Below, one piece after another: positions 10,971 to 20,684 of a stretch of 64,000 nucleotides of DNA; position 1 is the stretch's first letter, and every line of letters starts with the position of its first letter. Source of the DNA: Bimuria novae-zelandiae CBS 107.79. Its lineage: Eukaryota; Ascomycota; Dothideomycetes; Pleosporales; Didymosphaeriaceae. The notes beneath the pieces were generated by a model that saw nothing but the letters and a program-made list of their open reading frames with translations, was not told the DNA's origin and did not search any database. The position numbers and the translations under genes are program-made. Where the stretch lies: NCBI GenBank assembly GCA_010015655.1, contig ML976735.1:142669-206668 (forward strand). Reading direction: 5' to 3'.

Positions 10971-13900
10971 CCAAGGCTAGATCGAAGAAGCTAACGCCAG
11001 TTGGCCTGAAATCTCGGATAACGAATCTAACGATTCAAAAAACTAGGCTATTACTAGGCAACGAGCCACACTGGTGATAGTGCGATTATTATAGCTTATT
11101 AAGTAGATACTTGCCGAGTCGAGAAACGCTTAATTAAGGACATTATAGTACACGGGTGCCGTGTATAAGCACTAATTAACCTAGGGGCAAACACGTGTCT
11201 AATATCCCTAGGAGTAGTTAAAAAATATAATATGCCATATTAAAATAAGAAAACACCACTATAAATAGGACTCGCGGACGGGACCCGATCGCAAGGATAC
11301 GGTAATGGTTAGTTACAATTAGAAACCGCACTAGTATAGGTTAACATTAAGGGCCTAGAAAGCCAACACATATTTACTATCGCAGAGATAGGTGACATTA
11401 AGGCTATTATTAGATATAAATGGCTCGAACGACACAATCCGGAGATAAACTAGATATCTAGGACAATCCTACCCAGGAAAAAGCTAACGATAACTCCGGA
11501 TAAGCCTTGGCAATGGGAGAAACTTTAGGAACCTTAGGCGAGGAAGAAGTATAATATATCTACGATATAAGAGATATTAATTTGTAAAATAGATTAAGTT
11601 ATATAACGACACCTAGAACAGGTGCGTTGTATGTGGGTACAATTAGCTAAGATAGTTGACGAGAACCCTAGTCTACTAATAGAATACAAGGAATTCGCAG
11701 ACTTGTTCGAGGAATATAACGAAATAGTCTTACTTAAACACTAGGAGTGGGATTACAAGATACCACTAGTAAAGGGAGCTAAGTTGCGGCTAGAGCGCCT
11801 AAGGCCTCTCACATAGGACTAGGAAAGAGAGTTAAAAGAGCTATTAAAGAAGAATCTCCGCTTAAGGAAATAGCGGCCTAGTTAGAGTCCTGCGGCCTTC
11901 CTAATACTCTTTATACTAAAGAAAGACAGCAGACTTCAGCTCTATGTAGACTATAGGTAGCTAAACGCCCTAATAATTAAGAACTAATACCCTCTACCCC
12001 TAATCACGGAGCTCATGGATCGACTCCGCGGAGCCAAGTGGTTCACGAAATTCGACATTTAGGACGGATTCTATCGAATACGAATCGCTAAAGGACACGA
12101 ATGGAAAACCGCCTTTCGTACATAATACGGTCTTTTCGAGTATACGGTTATGCCGATGGGCCTAACGAACGCCCCAGCAACCTTTTAGGAACTTATAAAC
12201 TAAGTTCTACACGAATACTTAGACGTATTCTACACAGCGTATCTGGATGATGTGCTGATCTATTCGAGCGGTTCCTTAAAGGAATACAAAGAGCACGTTC
12301 GAAAGGTACTTTAGAAACTATAGGAGCACAGGCTGCTCTTACACCTAAAGAAATACGAGTTTCACGTCACGGAAACAGAGTACCTAGGATTCGTGATATC
12401 CCGAGAGGGCGTTAAGATAGATCCGAAGAAGATCGCGATAATAGAAGAATAGCCACTACTAGAATTAGTAAAGGATATCTAGTCTTTTTTAGGCTTTACT
12501 AACTTCTATCATAAATTTATTAGGAACTACTCTAAGACGACCGCTCCGCTAACCAAGCTCACGAAGATTAGTAAATAGCGACTATTACAAAAGGAGGAAC
12601 AGGAGGCTTTTAAGAAGCTAAAGCGCCTGTTTCTAACCGCGCCATTACTACAAATGTATGACCCCGAATGGCAACATCGTATCTACACCAACGCATCGGA
12701 CTACGCGCTAGGAGCTGTACTCCTATAAGAATGCGATAACAAGAAATAGAGACTAGTATTCTACTATTTAAGGAAGTTCTTAGGAGCAGAACTTAACTAT
12801 AAGATCTATAATAAGGAACTCCTAGTAATCGTAGATTGCTTTAAGTAATAAGAAGCATAGCTTAAGGGAGCTAAACACTAGGTAGAAGTATTTTCTAATT
12901 ACTTAAATCTTACTCGCTTCACAACAACGAAGAAGCTTAATCAAAGACAGGCTAAATAGTCTAAATAACTAGCAAAATACGACTTTCGAATTACCTACCT
13001 AGTAAGGAGTGCTAACGGAGCGGCAGACGCACTTAGCCAACGCTCTAACCTTATAGAAGAAGAAGGCAGTCTAGACTATAACGCTATTCTTATAAAAGTA
13101 AGGGATGGAACCCTGCGCTATAATAAAATATAACTCGCGCTAATATTAGATGCGCGACGTGTAGACTTTACCTATTATAGACTACCTGTGGATAGCGCCC
13201 AGGACTACGCCGGGCTCACGGACGAAGATCGGCACGCATACGATCTCTAAGAAACTATAAAATCACCCACGAAGGACCACAGGAACAGGGTTAGAATACA
13301 TGAACAAGCAGCACCGCTGCTAATTAGAATACTATATAAAGACAAGGACTAGGGACACCCGGGAATCGCGGAAACAACGCGTAGGATCGCGAATGAATAC
13401 GCCATTCCTAGGTTGCAACTATTAGTACAGAAGGTTATCAGCAACTATTTAGCATGTCACTAAAATAAGCCTAAGAGACATAAGCCCTACGGCCTTTTAT
13501 AGCCACTGCAACCACCCCCACGACCATAGTCTAGTGTAACTATGGACTTTATTATAAAGCTACCAGCATTATTAGCACTAAGGAATAAACGCCTATATAA
13601 TTTAATCTTGGTTATAGTTAATTAACTTACTAAGGAATTAAGATTTATACTAATCTAAGAGGCCATGCTAGCTAAAGAACTCGCCTATATAGTAGAACGA
13701 GAACTTGTTGCACAAGTTAGATAACTAGACGAGTTTATTACTAATAGAGCAAGAATATTCATATCTTTATACTAGACCACGTTTATAGCAAAATTAGGGA
13801 TAAAATATAAGCTTACGACGAGCTTCCACCCCTAAATAGACGGATAAACTAAATAAACGAACCAATCCTTGGAATAGTATCTCTAGATATATGTAAACAA

Positions 13901-14600
13901 GCTTTAAGATAACTAGGTTGAGCTGTTACCAACAGCCTAGTTAGCATACAACAGCGCAAAATCGGCAACCACAGGGCACTCACCCTACTACGCCAACCAT
14001 GGATGTGAACCAACGGCTCACCAGGATCTACTAGATATTAAAAGCGTCGCGAAGAACGTAACTAAAAAAGTAGAACTTATACGAGAATTATATAAAACAT
14101 TACGCAAGAATATTGCTTAGTAGAACTTATAAATTATAAGAAGCGTAAATAAGAAAAGGATTAAGGGACTAACTTTTAAGAAGGGGGATAGAGTTTTCCT
14201 CTTATAAAAAAAACCTTAAAACGACACGACTAAGTAAGAAACTGGATAACCTTTAAAAAGGACTATTTAAAATCTAAAAGGTTAGAGGCCTAGTTAATTT
14301 TAAACTATGGTTACCCACAGACACACGCATACACCTAGTTTTCTATAAATTATTACTAGAACTAGTACTACTAAACGCTAAACTAGAAACACAACTTAAA
14401 CTTAAGGATAAGGAATATAAGGTCGAAGCAATTAGAGACCTACAGAAAATCAGACGTTAGTACAAGTACCTGGTGAAATGGGAAGGATGGCCGGAGAGCC
14501 ATAACACATAGAAACTAGTAAGGAACCTTACTAACTACGAAGACGCTCTAGCGAGGTTCTACTAGGAATACCTAAAGAAGCCTAGGAGATAGAGGTCTTA
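10971..14600 (+). pseudogene. Gypsy-1 pol: protease, RT, RNase H, integrase, chromodomain
   Basis: The protease active site is around 11169 (ALINLGANTCLIS, where the usual Asp codon now reads Asn). Reverse transcriptase spans about 11760-12480, with MGLTNAPATF at about 12155 and the catalytic YLDDVLIYS at 12240-12266, still intact. RNase H covers about 12650-13060. Integrase has an HHCC zinc region at about 13300-13470 (GHPGIAETTRRI, then C-x2-C with the last residue altered). A chromodomain with YKYLVKWEGWPESHN lies at about 14460-14580. Many TAG/TAA codons make the frame untranslatable. The stretch 11980-12300 is much less mutated than its surroundings. Confidence 0.9.
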
Positions 14601-15134
14601 GGTTTATTAAGATTAAAAGGCGGAGGGTAAATAGCCTAGTTAAGGGTAAAGGTACTAGGTATAAGGCCCCCCTCTAGCTACATAACGTCTTGGCCTAACT
14701 CTTCTAGCCCCTTAAGGCGTTTAATCTCCTTAATAAATTTTATTAAGTTAGTAAGGAGCTTCTCCTTACGCTCCTTAAGTAAATATTTCTACTTTATTAA
14801 TCTCTTCCTTTTTACTTAGGTAGCCTAGAGGGCTACTATAGCTAACTCTTCTTTAGTAGCTACTGCCTCCTCTAAACGCTTAAGCCTGTTTACCTTAGAA
14901 TTAATTCGGGAGAAGTTCGGAACCGCGGGTTCTAGTAGTTTACACTTTATAACGCTATTTTTATAGTAATTGCTATACTACGCCTTAAGAAATAATAGCT
15001 TATAAGTTAAGCCCTTCTTTACGTAATACTTGCAGGACACTATAGCGATCTAACTAACTAAGTTTATTTAATCTCCGACGGAATAATGATGGAGGGTACT
15101 TTAAGAGAACATTGGCTACTGCATGAGGACATGC

Positions 15135-15150
15135 AGAGGAGGGAGGAGGA
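15135..15150 (+). other. Gypsy-1 polypurine tract
   Basis: AGAGGAGGGAGGAGGA lies directly before the TAG and the TGTTATGG start of the 3' LTR. This is the expected position for the plus-strand priming tract. Confidence 0.85.
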
Positions 15151-15274
15151 TAGTGTTATGGACTAGAAGTCGACGGTGGGACGATAGGCCTTATGACGAC
15201 AACTAGGCCCCACCTCTAACTTACGTAATGTCCTAGGCTGTCCCAGGCGCCAAGACTATGGGATATTATGGGAC

Positions 15275-15380
15275 CACGTGACCCAGGGTCACGTGACGTC
15301 CCAGGAAATCCCATGGGATCCCACAAGGTTAGGATATGGGATACCATGGGACTCTATGGGACAAGGAGGATATATATACA
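15275..15380 (+). promoter_or_regulatory. Gypsy LTR promoter module (paired E-boxes, CRE-like site, TATA)
   Basis: Two CACGTG boxes form an inverted repeat around CCAGGG. The second overlaps TGACGTC and is followed about 75 bp later by a TATATATA run. The second CACGTGACGTC is also preserved in the Gypsy-2 LTR (about 52140-52150) despite RIP of its surroundings. Known ligands of these boxes are bHLH and bZIP factors. Their use here is an inference. Confidence 0.45.
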
Positions 15381-15449
15381 GGATGGTTTCCTTTATACGC
15401 TCCTTGTAGTTAACTAAAATATCTTCTGTGCGAGTACCTTCTCCTATAT

Positions 15450-15731
15450 TGTCCGATTACATGGCCCTTTGCACACGCAAAGGTAGCTGGCGCAACCCTA
15501 CACAAAGAGACATTGCCAGTAGTCTGGTTTATCCGCACAATTCCGGGAGGGACAAAGGGCAACTCTCCTTAATCAACGGAAATAGATTAGCGTATTAGTG
15601 TAAGACGTAAGGATATAAGAGCCTTACATTCTTACAGGAATAGAAAGAACAGACAACAACAATTTATACCACAATTTATCTTAATTAATCACTATCTTTT
15701 TATCTTATTAGATTACCCCTCTAATCTGACA
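15450..15731 (+). repeat. Solo LTR (Copia-like) inside the Gypsy-1 3' LTR
   Basis: It is 282 bp with inverted ends TGTCCGATTA and TAATCTGACA, flanked by the 5-bp TSD TATAT (15445-15449 and 15732-15736). Removing it restores continuity with the Gypsy-1 5' LTR. No internal region remains, so it is the product of LTR-LTR recombination. It is of different sequence from the other LTR families in the window. Confidence 0.9.
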
Positions 15732-15885
15732 TATATAGACTAATAGTTATCTTATTTGCTATAAGATTGGATTGTTTAACCGCGCTTAATTGTCGCATTA
15801 ACTCGTACCATTGAATAACCCGTGAGACGCCTCATTACCTTACCGCCCTAACCCGGATCGGACCAAGCGAGTGCACCTCATAACA

Positions 15886-16053
15886 TATTGCTTTAATACG
15901 TCTATAGGCCTAGCTAGCGGCCTTATTAGTAATACCTAATTTAGTTAATATTTTAGGGAAGGTAAAGTTGCATTTATGCCCAAGAATAATAATAGTAGTA
16001 ATTTAGGCCTTAGAGAGCCTTAGAGAGCCTTTTTTAGCGTAGAAATCGGACAT
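15886..16053 (-). pseudogene. Truncated N-terminus of an HTH protein, probably a transposase
   Basis: On the minus strand an ATG at 16051-16053 opens a frame that can be followed to the Gypsy-1 insertion at 15886, with two TAG stops in place of Gln. The segment ending LTKLGITNKAAS resembles the N-terminal helix-turn-helix of Tc1/pogo-type transposases. Its C-terminus would lie on the far side of Gypsy-1. The call rests on a short stretch only. Confidence 0.35.
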
Positions 16054-16393
16054 TTAATAGAGATATGTGGTGTTGACGTCGTGGTGTTGAGGGCAGATGG
16101 AGCACTCGGAGCGTCGGAAGCCGATTTACCTAGCGTCTCACTACCGTCTTGGCAGATCACGTGAGTAACAGGCTTCTTGAGCTTACCCTTTGTACCTTGC
16201 CCCGACGTCTGAACCCGGGCTCCTGCTTCCCCACCTAAGCCGCACGCATATGTGATAAACGTTCAAATTAGATATCCCAAAAACTCATATTGCACCGCGG
16301 CACCAAGAAGCCTGCGATGCTCCGCAATGGATGCACGGAATCCGGTGTAGCCTAGCAGCATACATTGCATCACCGGGCATCTCAATACGGTGC
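16054..16393. other. Intergenic, no gene seen
   Basis: Normal base composition resumes here after the RIPed block. I see no convincing open frame, RNA or repeat. Position 16054 therefore marks roughly the edge of RIP damage. Confidence 0.5.
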
Positions 16394-16962
16394 CTATGGA
16401 TCATCTCTAGGCCTCGAATGCCTGTGGGGCTCTCCAGGCTGCGGCCTATGCGACCCTCCTCGCTTATTGCGGTCACGATCGCGGTCACGAGGATTGCCGT
16501 CCATCTTTTGCAGCAACCACTTGATAAGGTCGTCTTTCCCAGCGTGCATGGCACTAATGCGCTTGCCGGGTGTGGTCATCGTATAACGTCTGAACTTCAC
16601 AAAGTCATCGAACGTATGAATCTCTGCGCCTATACGAGCCGTGTCGATGTAGTCAATGATGTTGATGTAGGGTTGCTGCTTTAGCATCCTTTAGCATTCT
16701 TCTATGGTCCCTCTAGGCTCTCTACCGGTGGCGCGACAGAGTGCTTGAAATCCGAGCAGCGTTTCTTCCTCGGTGAGGGGCGGGGCTTGTCTCTTGATCC
16801 TGCTTGTTGTCCCTTTCGTTGAGACCTTCGTCGGGAGTAGAATACTGGGTCAAACCTTGATCTACAGATATATCGCTCGCAACACAATGCCACTAAAACG
16901 CCCACGCCAAACACCACCGCTAACGCAAGCCCAATACAATGCCCATAAAGCTCAAAGCCCAA
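16394..16962 (-). CDS. Hypothetical small protein with N-terminal membrane anchor (2 exons)
   Basis: The model is complement(16394..16675, 16726..16962), 172 aa. The intron (16676-16725, 50 bp) starts GTAGAG, has a TGCTAAAG branch-like site and ends GCAG. Splicing joins two open frames in phase. Residues about 10-30 form one hydrophobic helix (GLALAVVFGVGVLVALCC) followed by Cys/Arg-rich and basic sequence. The C-terminus is Arg/Asp/Pro-rich and probably disordered. I do not recognise the family. It lies between a transposon block and UBE2J on the same strand. The competing plus-strand frame 16773-17048 is possible but has no supporting splice logic. It may not be a real gene. Confidence 0.4.
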
Positions 16963-17080
16963 ACGCCTCCAATGCCTCCAATGCGTCCTCTACCAAAGTC
17001 ACGATAACGCCAAGAAGAGAGAAGACTAAGAAAACGCCGAGAAAATAGCATGACCAGACGAAAACGGTGTAAACCTCCAC

Positions 17081-18041
17081 CTAGGCGGCGAATTTCTTGA
17101 GCAACATGAAGATGAGGGCAGTTGCGATGCCGTAGATACACGCGTCGATCCATTGTAGTGACCGATCCGGGGGCGGCTGTTGGGGAGCTGGGGCTTGTCG
17201 CGCTGGGAGGGCTGGTGCGGCCGCTGGTGCTGTGCGTGTGGGCTGTGGCGCAGGTGGAGGTTGTGTCCTTGAAGTTTGTTGCGCGGGTGCTGAGGAAGAT
17301 GCTGCCACCGGCCCTGCCGCCGGCGCTGCTACCGGCGCACCATTCTCTGTCGCAGTCTCAGCTGCCGGTGTCGCGTTCTCATCCGGCTGCTCAGCTCTCC
17401 GGCCCAGGTCCTCCCGATACTGAAGCCTCAGCTCCTCGGGCACAACCTCCTCCTTCCCCTCGCCCTCCTCCGCACACGCCTCTTCCCTCTCCCTCAAAAT
17501 CTCCCTATTACTCTTCCCACACGCCGCGCACCGCCACGCTCCGCTCTCACCCGCCATGCGCTCCCTCGCAGAGCGATCGCAATCCAGCCCGCCAACCTGG
17601 CCCTTAGCCTCGCTATCCATAAAACTCCGTATCGCGACGAGCGCAGTGCGGATGCCCCACGCAGGCTGCCACGTCTCCTCATGGTGCCCGCTTATACTCA
17701 GGCAGATCTCGCGATTGACTTCGAACCGCCCCGTCGGCGTGAGGAAGCGGAAGTTCGGCGGTTTGAGCGGGTACGTGGCGGGTAGGATGATGCGGCCGTG
17801 GTATATGCCGTTCGCGTAGGGCGACGGCGCCGGCGGGCCGCGGAGCGTGAAGTGCCATTCGAAGAGGTTGTCTTCTTGCGGGGCGGCGTAGAAGTCGCGG
17901 GAGGGATTGGATTCGAGTTCTTTGGCTTCTTTGACTGGGGCTGGTTAGCATCTCTGTATGTATGGTAGAAGGGAAAGGGTACGTGGACTTACGGATGCGC
18001 TTGATCGTTGGCGTCTTGGTGTTGAAGCCCCGCGAAGCCAT
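17081..18041 (-). CDS. UBE2J/Ubc6-type ubiquitin-conjugating enzyme E2, tail-anchored
   Basis: The model is complement(17081..17934, 17993..18041), 300 aa. The intron (17935-17992) runs GTAAGT...CCCCAG, and splicing yields the family N-terminus PTIKRILKEAKEL. The UBC fold covers residues about 10-125. The TPTGRF segment (82-87) and the catalytic Cys94 in NREICLSIS are visible, followed by QPAWGIRTAL. As is usual for UBE2J/Ubc6, the canonical HPN motif is absent. Residues about 150-275 are Pro/Ala/Gln-rich linker, and a C-terminal hydrophobic helix (about 278-297) anchors it in the ER membrane. Its known role is transferring ubiquitin to misfolded proteins during ER-associated degradation. ATG 18041 is the first in-frame Met and fits homologues. 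The gene seems intact. Confidence 0.93.
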
Positions 18042-18615
18042 GGTTGTGCTTGATGAGCGATCGTAGTGAGAGCGAGTGTGTGCACCTTATAGGCGTGAAG
18101 GTGCAGTGTTAAGAATAACAATAGCGAGCTGGGCGGGCTGCGTCGGAGCTGATGCGCGGACACACACGTTGAGGTTGACGTTGCGACTGCGGAAGTCGCA
18201 CGACCGCCCGCCGTAGCTATCGATTAGGTACCTTTCCGCAGTGCCACGTGCATTCACCCAGCCCTGGAAATGGAAGGCACTAGCATCTATATAGAATAAT
18301 ATGGCCCAGGATCTTTCAGGCTTCACAAGCCCAGCAAAGGAACGTGGTGCACTCAGTGAAATTCGTTGGTTAAAAACCTCGTCAGAGGATAAAATCGCGT
18401 GAAATTAATTGTACGAATGCTCAAAGTAAATGCGTCTCTAAACATGCACATCCTTGTGCTGTCTGGGTATCGTCCAAGTGTGTATGCATCTCGTGCAAGC
18501 ATGCCGTTCCCATCCGAAGTCTATTTCCCTCAACTGGTACAAACCGACCCAAACCAGCGCAAATCATGTGCCCTGCCAACTGCGCAAACTAAACAGTGCA
18601 AAAAGTTAAGGAAAA

Positions 18616-19722
18616 TTACAATGAGAACCGCAGGATCACCGCGCAAGCCAGACAACCCAGCGCAAGAGCCGCCCCCGTGACCTCGGGACGCTGAAGCCAC
18701 GTGCTTGTGTGAGACACCGGGGGCATGACCAAGTGTGTCTTGAGGTCGTCAGACCGAGGTGAAGCCTGATGTCCAAGTCGCTGCGCCGCCTTCAGACGCT
18801 TCAGCTGCTCAACGTCGGTGCCTAGTTTGTCGTCAAGCTCGTGGACGAGCTCCGCGCAGAACTTGAAGATGGCTTTCGACTCCTCGATGATGTCGACGCG
18901 CTCGTCCGGCGTGAATAAACTCTCCGCGTCAAGTAAGCGCTCGTTAAACGCTTTCTTGATAGAGTCCCCGTCGTCTTTGCCGTCGAATGACCACAGTAAC
19001 AGGCCCTTCTCGGCAAGTGGCACCTCCTCCTCTTTCCCTTTCGCTCGCGCCTCGGACCTCCAGAATTCAGGTGGAGCCCGTAATAGCTGCCCTCGTATCC
19101 ATCTTCCACCAGAAAATACGGCCATATAGAAACACCACGCGTATGCCACCAAGACATGCGGCTTGTGGCCCACGCTCTTCCGAATATATGCGCAGAATGC
19201 AGCGACCTTCTTGTCCGGGTATTGTGCCAGCATGACGTCAAGGTCGGTGGGGTGCAGTCCGCTCAGATATTCCAAATCCTTCTTGATCCTGCTCGATCTC
19301 GCTATACCCTTCGGTCGTAGACCTTCCAGAAAAGCGAGGGTTTGGGGTGATGGTGGAGAAGTGAAGAGCTCGGGCTCAGCGTACGGGTTGACAAGCAGGA
19401 AAGAAAGGAGCGGTGATGTCGGCGGTGAATTTGCACCGTCTGACGCATGTGTGGGAGGCAAGTCGTTCCATAGTGATTCGAAGGTGAGGAAGACGTGGGC
19501 GAAATGGAGCAGACCAGTCGTATACAAGCTTGGATCACTGGCAAGGGGTGGTAGCGCAAAGGGTATGCGAGACGTAATAAGCTTGTTGAGTTGTGCGTGC
19601 AAACTCCTTCTCTTTGTCAGTCTGCTGTGGTCGTTATGAGTAGAAGCCGCGCCGGAGGGGTACCTGGTGGCAGTATTGATCTCGCCCGCCAGAGACGCCT
19701 GTGGAACAATGTCCTTGGCCAT
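18616..19722 (-). CDS. Haem-oxygenase-like protein, tail-anchored
   Basis: The model is complement(18616..19606, 19664..19722), 349 aa. A 57-bp intron (19607-19663, GTACCC...GACTGAC...AAG) has no stop and is a multiple of three, so the unspliced frame also stays open. Removing it gives INTATRSLHAQLNKLI, the start of haem-oxygenase-like helices, with a candidate haem-ligand His23. The FSGGRWIRGQL motif at 184-194 matches the distal-helix Gly-rich region. A hydrophobic C-terminal helix (about 330-348) predicts ER tail anchoring, as in fungal haem oxygenases. The reaction would be haem to biliverdin, CO and iron, but activity is inferred from fold only. I chose ATG 19722 over ATG 19866 because the upstream 48 codons look unlike the family. 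Confidence 0.82.
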   Translation of the reverse strand: MAKDIVPQASLAGEINTATRYPSGAASTHNDHSRLTKRRSLHAQLNKLITSRIPFALPPLASDPSLYTTGLLHFAHVFLTFESLWNDLPPTHASDGANSPPTSPLLSFLLVNPYAEPELFTSPPSPQTLAFLEGLRPKGIARSSRIKKDLEYLSGLHPTDLDVMLAQYPDKKVAAFCAYIRKSVGHKPHVLVAYAWCFYMAVFSGGRWIRGQLLRAPPEFWRSEARAKGKEEEVPLAEKGLLLWSFDGKDDGDSIKKAFNERLLDAESLFTPDERVDIIEESKAIFKFCAELVHELDDKLGTDVEQLKRLKAAQRLGHQASPRSDDLKTHLVMPPVSHTSTWLQRPEVTGAALALGCLACAVILRFSL

Positions 19723-20684
19723 CTTATACTCTATGCTCTTTAAGGCTTCTCTGAAGAATTTTGGATTCGCAGCGACGGAAACTTGGTTTTTGAGCCTTTT
19801 GTACAAATAATGGGGGCAAACAGTGCCTATTAAGCCAGCAAACTGGCACGCTGTATCAGGCAGCACACGCGGCCCAACTGAGGCTGTACGGAGACAGCTG
19901 TGCCTGTGACTGCTAGGCTAGGTGACTGTTTGCGCGTGCTGATGGTCCGCCTGCTCTGTGCGAAGAGCCTGACCTGGAAAATGCGCCATCGCGATCAGGG
20001 CGGTAGCAGCCGAGTAGTCAACGGCCTCGATGTGACGGAGGCGGATGATGCAATGGGCCGAGGCTCGCGCGTTGCGCGAAAACAAGCGCGAAACATCTTT
20101 CACGCAAGCAGGCGATTGTGGCGAACATGCGGATATAAAGACAGACAGGGAAATGCTCGATGTTATAGACCGACAAAGCACCTGAGACTAGCAGATTCAC
20201 GGCGAATAATGGAGCCTCTACCAATGTTGATCCTCAGTGGAAGACGGGCCGTATCCACGTGCGTCACGCTAGAGCGGCGGGCGGAAAGCGGCACCCGTTC
20301 ACACGTCGCCACTAAGCGGCCAGCCATCGCGCTCAATGAACGCTGCTTTGCGTTGTCTGCTCATCCTCTACCTCGCAATAGACACTTCGTGGTAAGCGAG
20401 CGTTACTACACGTCCGAAACCACATGACGACATACCATATTCCTTCTCCCAGTGACAAGTCCGTTCATTCGATCCGTCTGGGATCGGATCTACCGCACCA
20501 TACCATTTCGAGTTAGTACACGATCCTATCAACAAGGCCTCGATCCCTCTCGTTCCTCGATGGTCATTCCCAAATAACCACCCTCTCTTCCATAGTCCTA
20601 CATACATTATCGAGACGCTTCCTTCAGTGTTACCGATAATACATTCTGATGTTTTTTGGTTTTATATTGGAACATTCAGCTACC
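19723..20684. other. Divergent intergenic region between haem-oxygenase-like gene and hydrolase
   Basis: About 960 bp with several overlapping open frames on both strands but no domain-like sequence or splice logic in any. It should contain the two divergent promoters. I see no repeat or RNA gene. Confidence 0.5.

Larger units (their letters stand above)
1..15885 (+). mobile_element. Gypsy-1: RIP-degraded Ty3/Gypsy chromovirus with three nested insertions
   Basis: This is an LTR retrotransposon in plus orientation whose 5' LTR is cut by the window edge. Its parts in order are LTR, gag with a CCHC knuckle, protease, reverse transcriptase, RNase H, integrase, a C-terminal chromodomain, a purine tract and the 3' LTR. 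The RT-before-integrase order plus the chromodomain places it in the Ty3/Gypsy chromoviruses. Subtracting the hAT (1165-4502), Copia-1 (5511-10965) and solo LTR (15450-15731) insertions, each with one TSD copy, leaves about 6.1 kb of internal sequence and LTRs of about 445 bp, a normal size. Coding frames carry many TAG/TAA at Gln/Trp positions, as expected from RIP, so it should be inactive. Confidence 0.95.
15154..15885 (+). repeat. Gypsy-1 3' LTR, split by a solo LTR
   Basis: It starts TGTTATGG and ends CATAACA. Without the 282-bp insertion and one TSD copy it is 445 bp. It contains a promoter-like array: CACGTG at 15275-15280 and 15290-15295, a TGACGTC half-CRE at 15294-15300, and a TATATATA run near 15370. 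The following five bases (TATTG) should be the outer TSD, but the other copy is off-window. Confidence 0.93.

Noticed and set aside
16773..17048. Plus-strand 91-codon frame overlapping the minus-strand membrane protein
   Set aside because: No motif or splice support. The minus-strand two-exon model is phase-consistent and has a clear membrane helix.
17122..17607. Plus-strand 161-codon frame
   Set aside because: It is antisense to the Pro/Ala-rich linker of the UBE2J-type gene. GC-rich codons keep the opposite strand open.
19900..20427. Plus-strand 175-codon frame in the divergent intergenic region
   Set aside because: Arg/Cys-rich random-like sequence without motifs. It is probably chance in GC-rich DNA.
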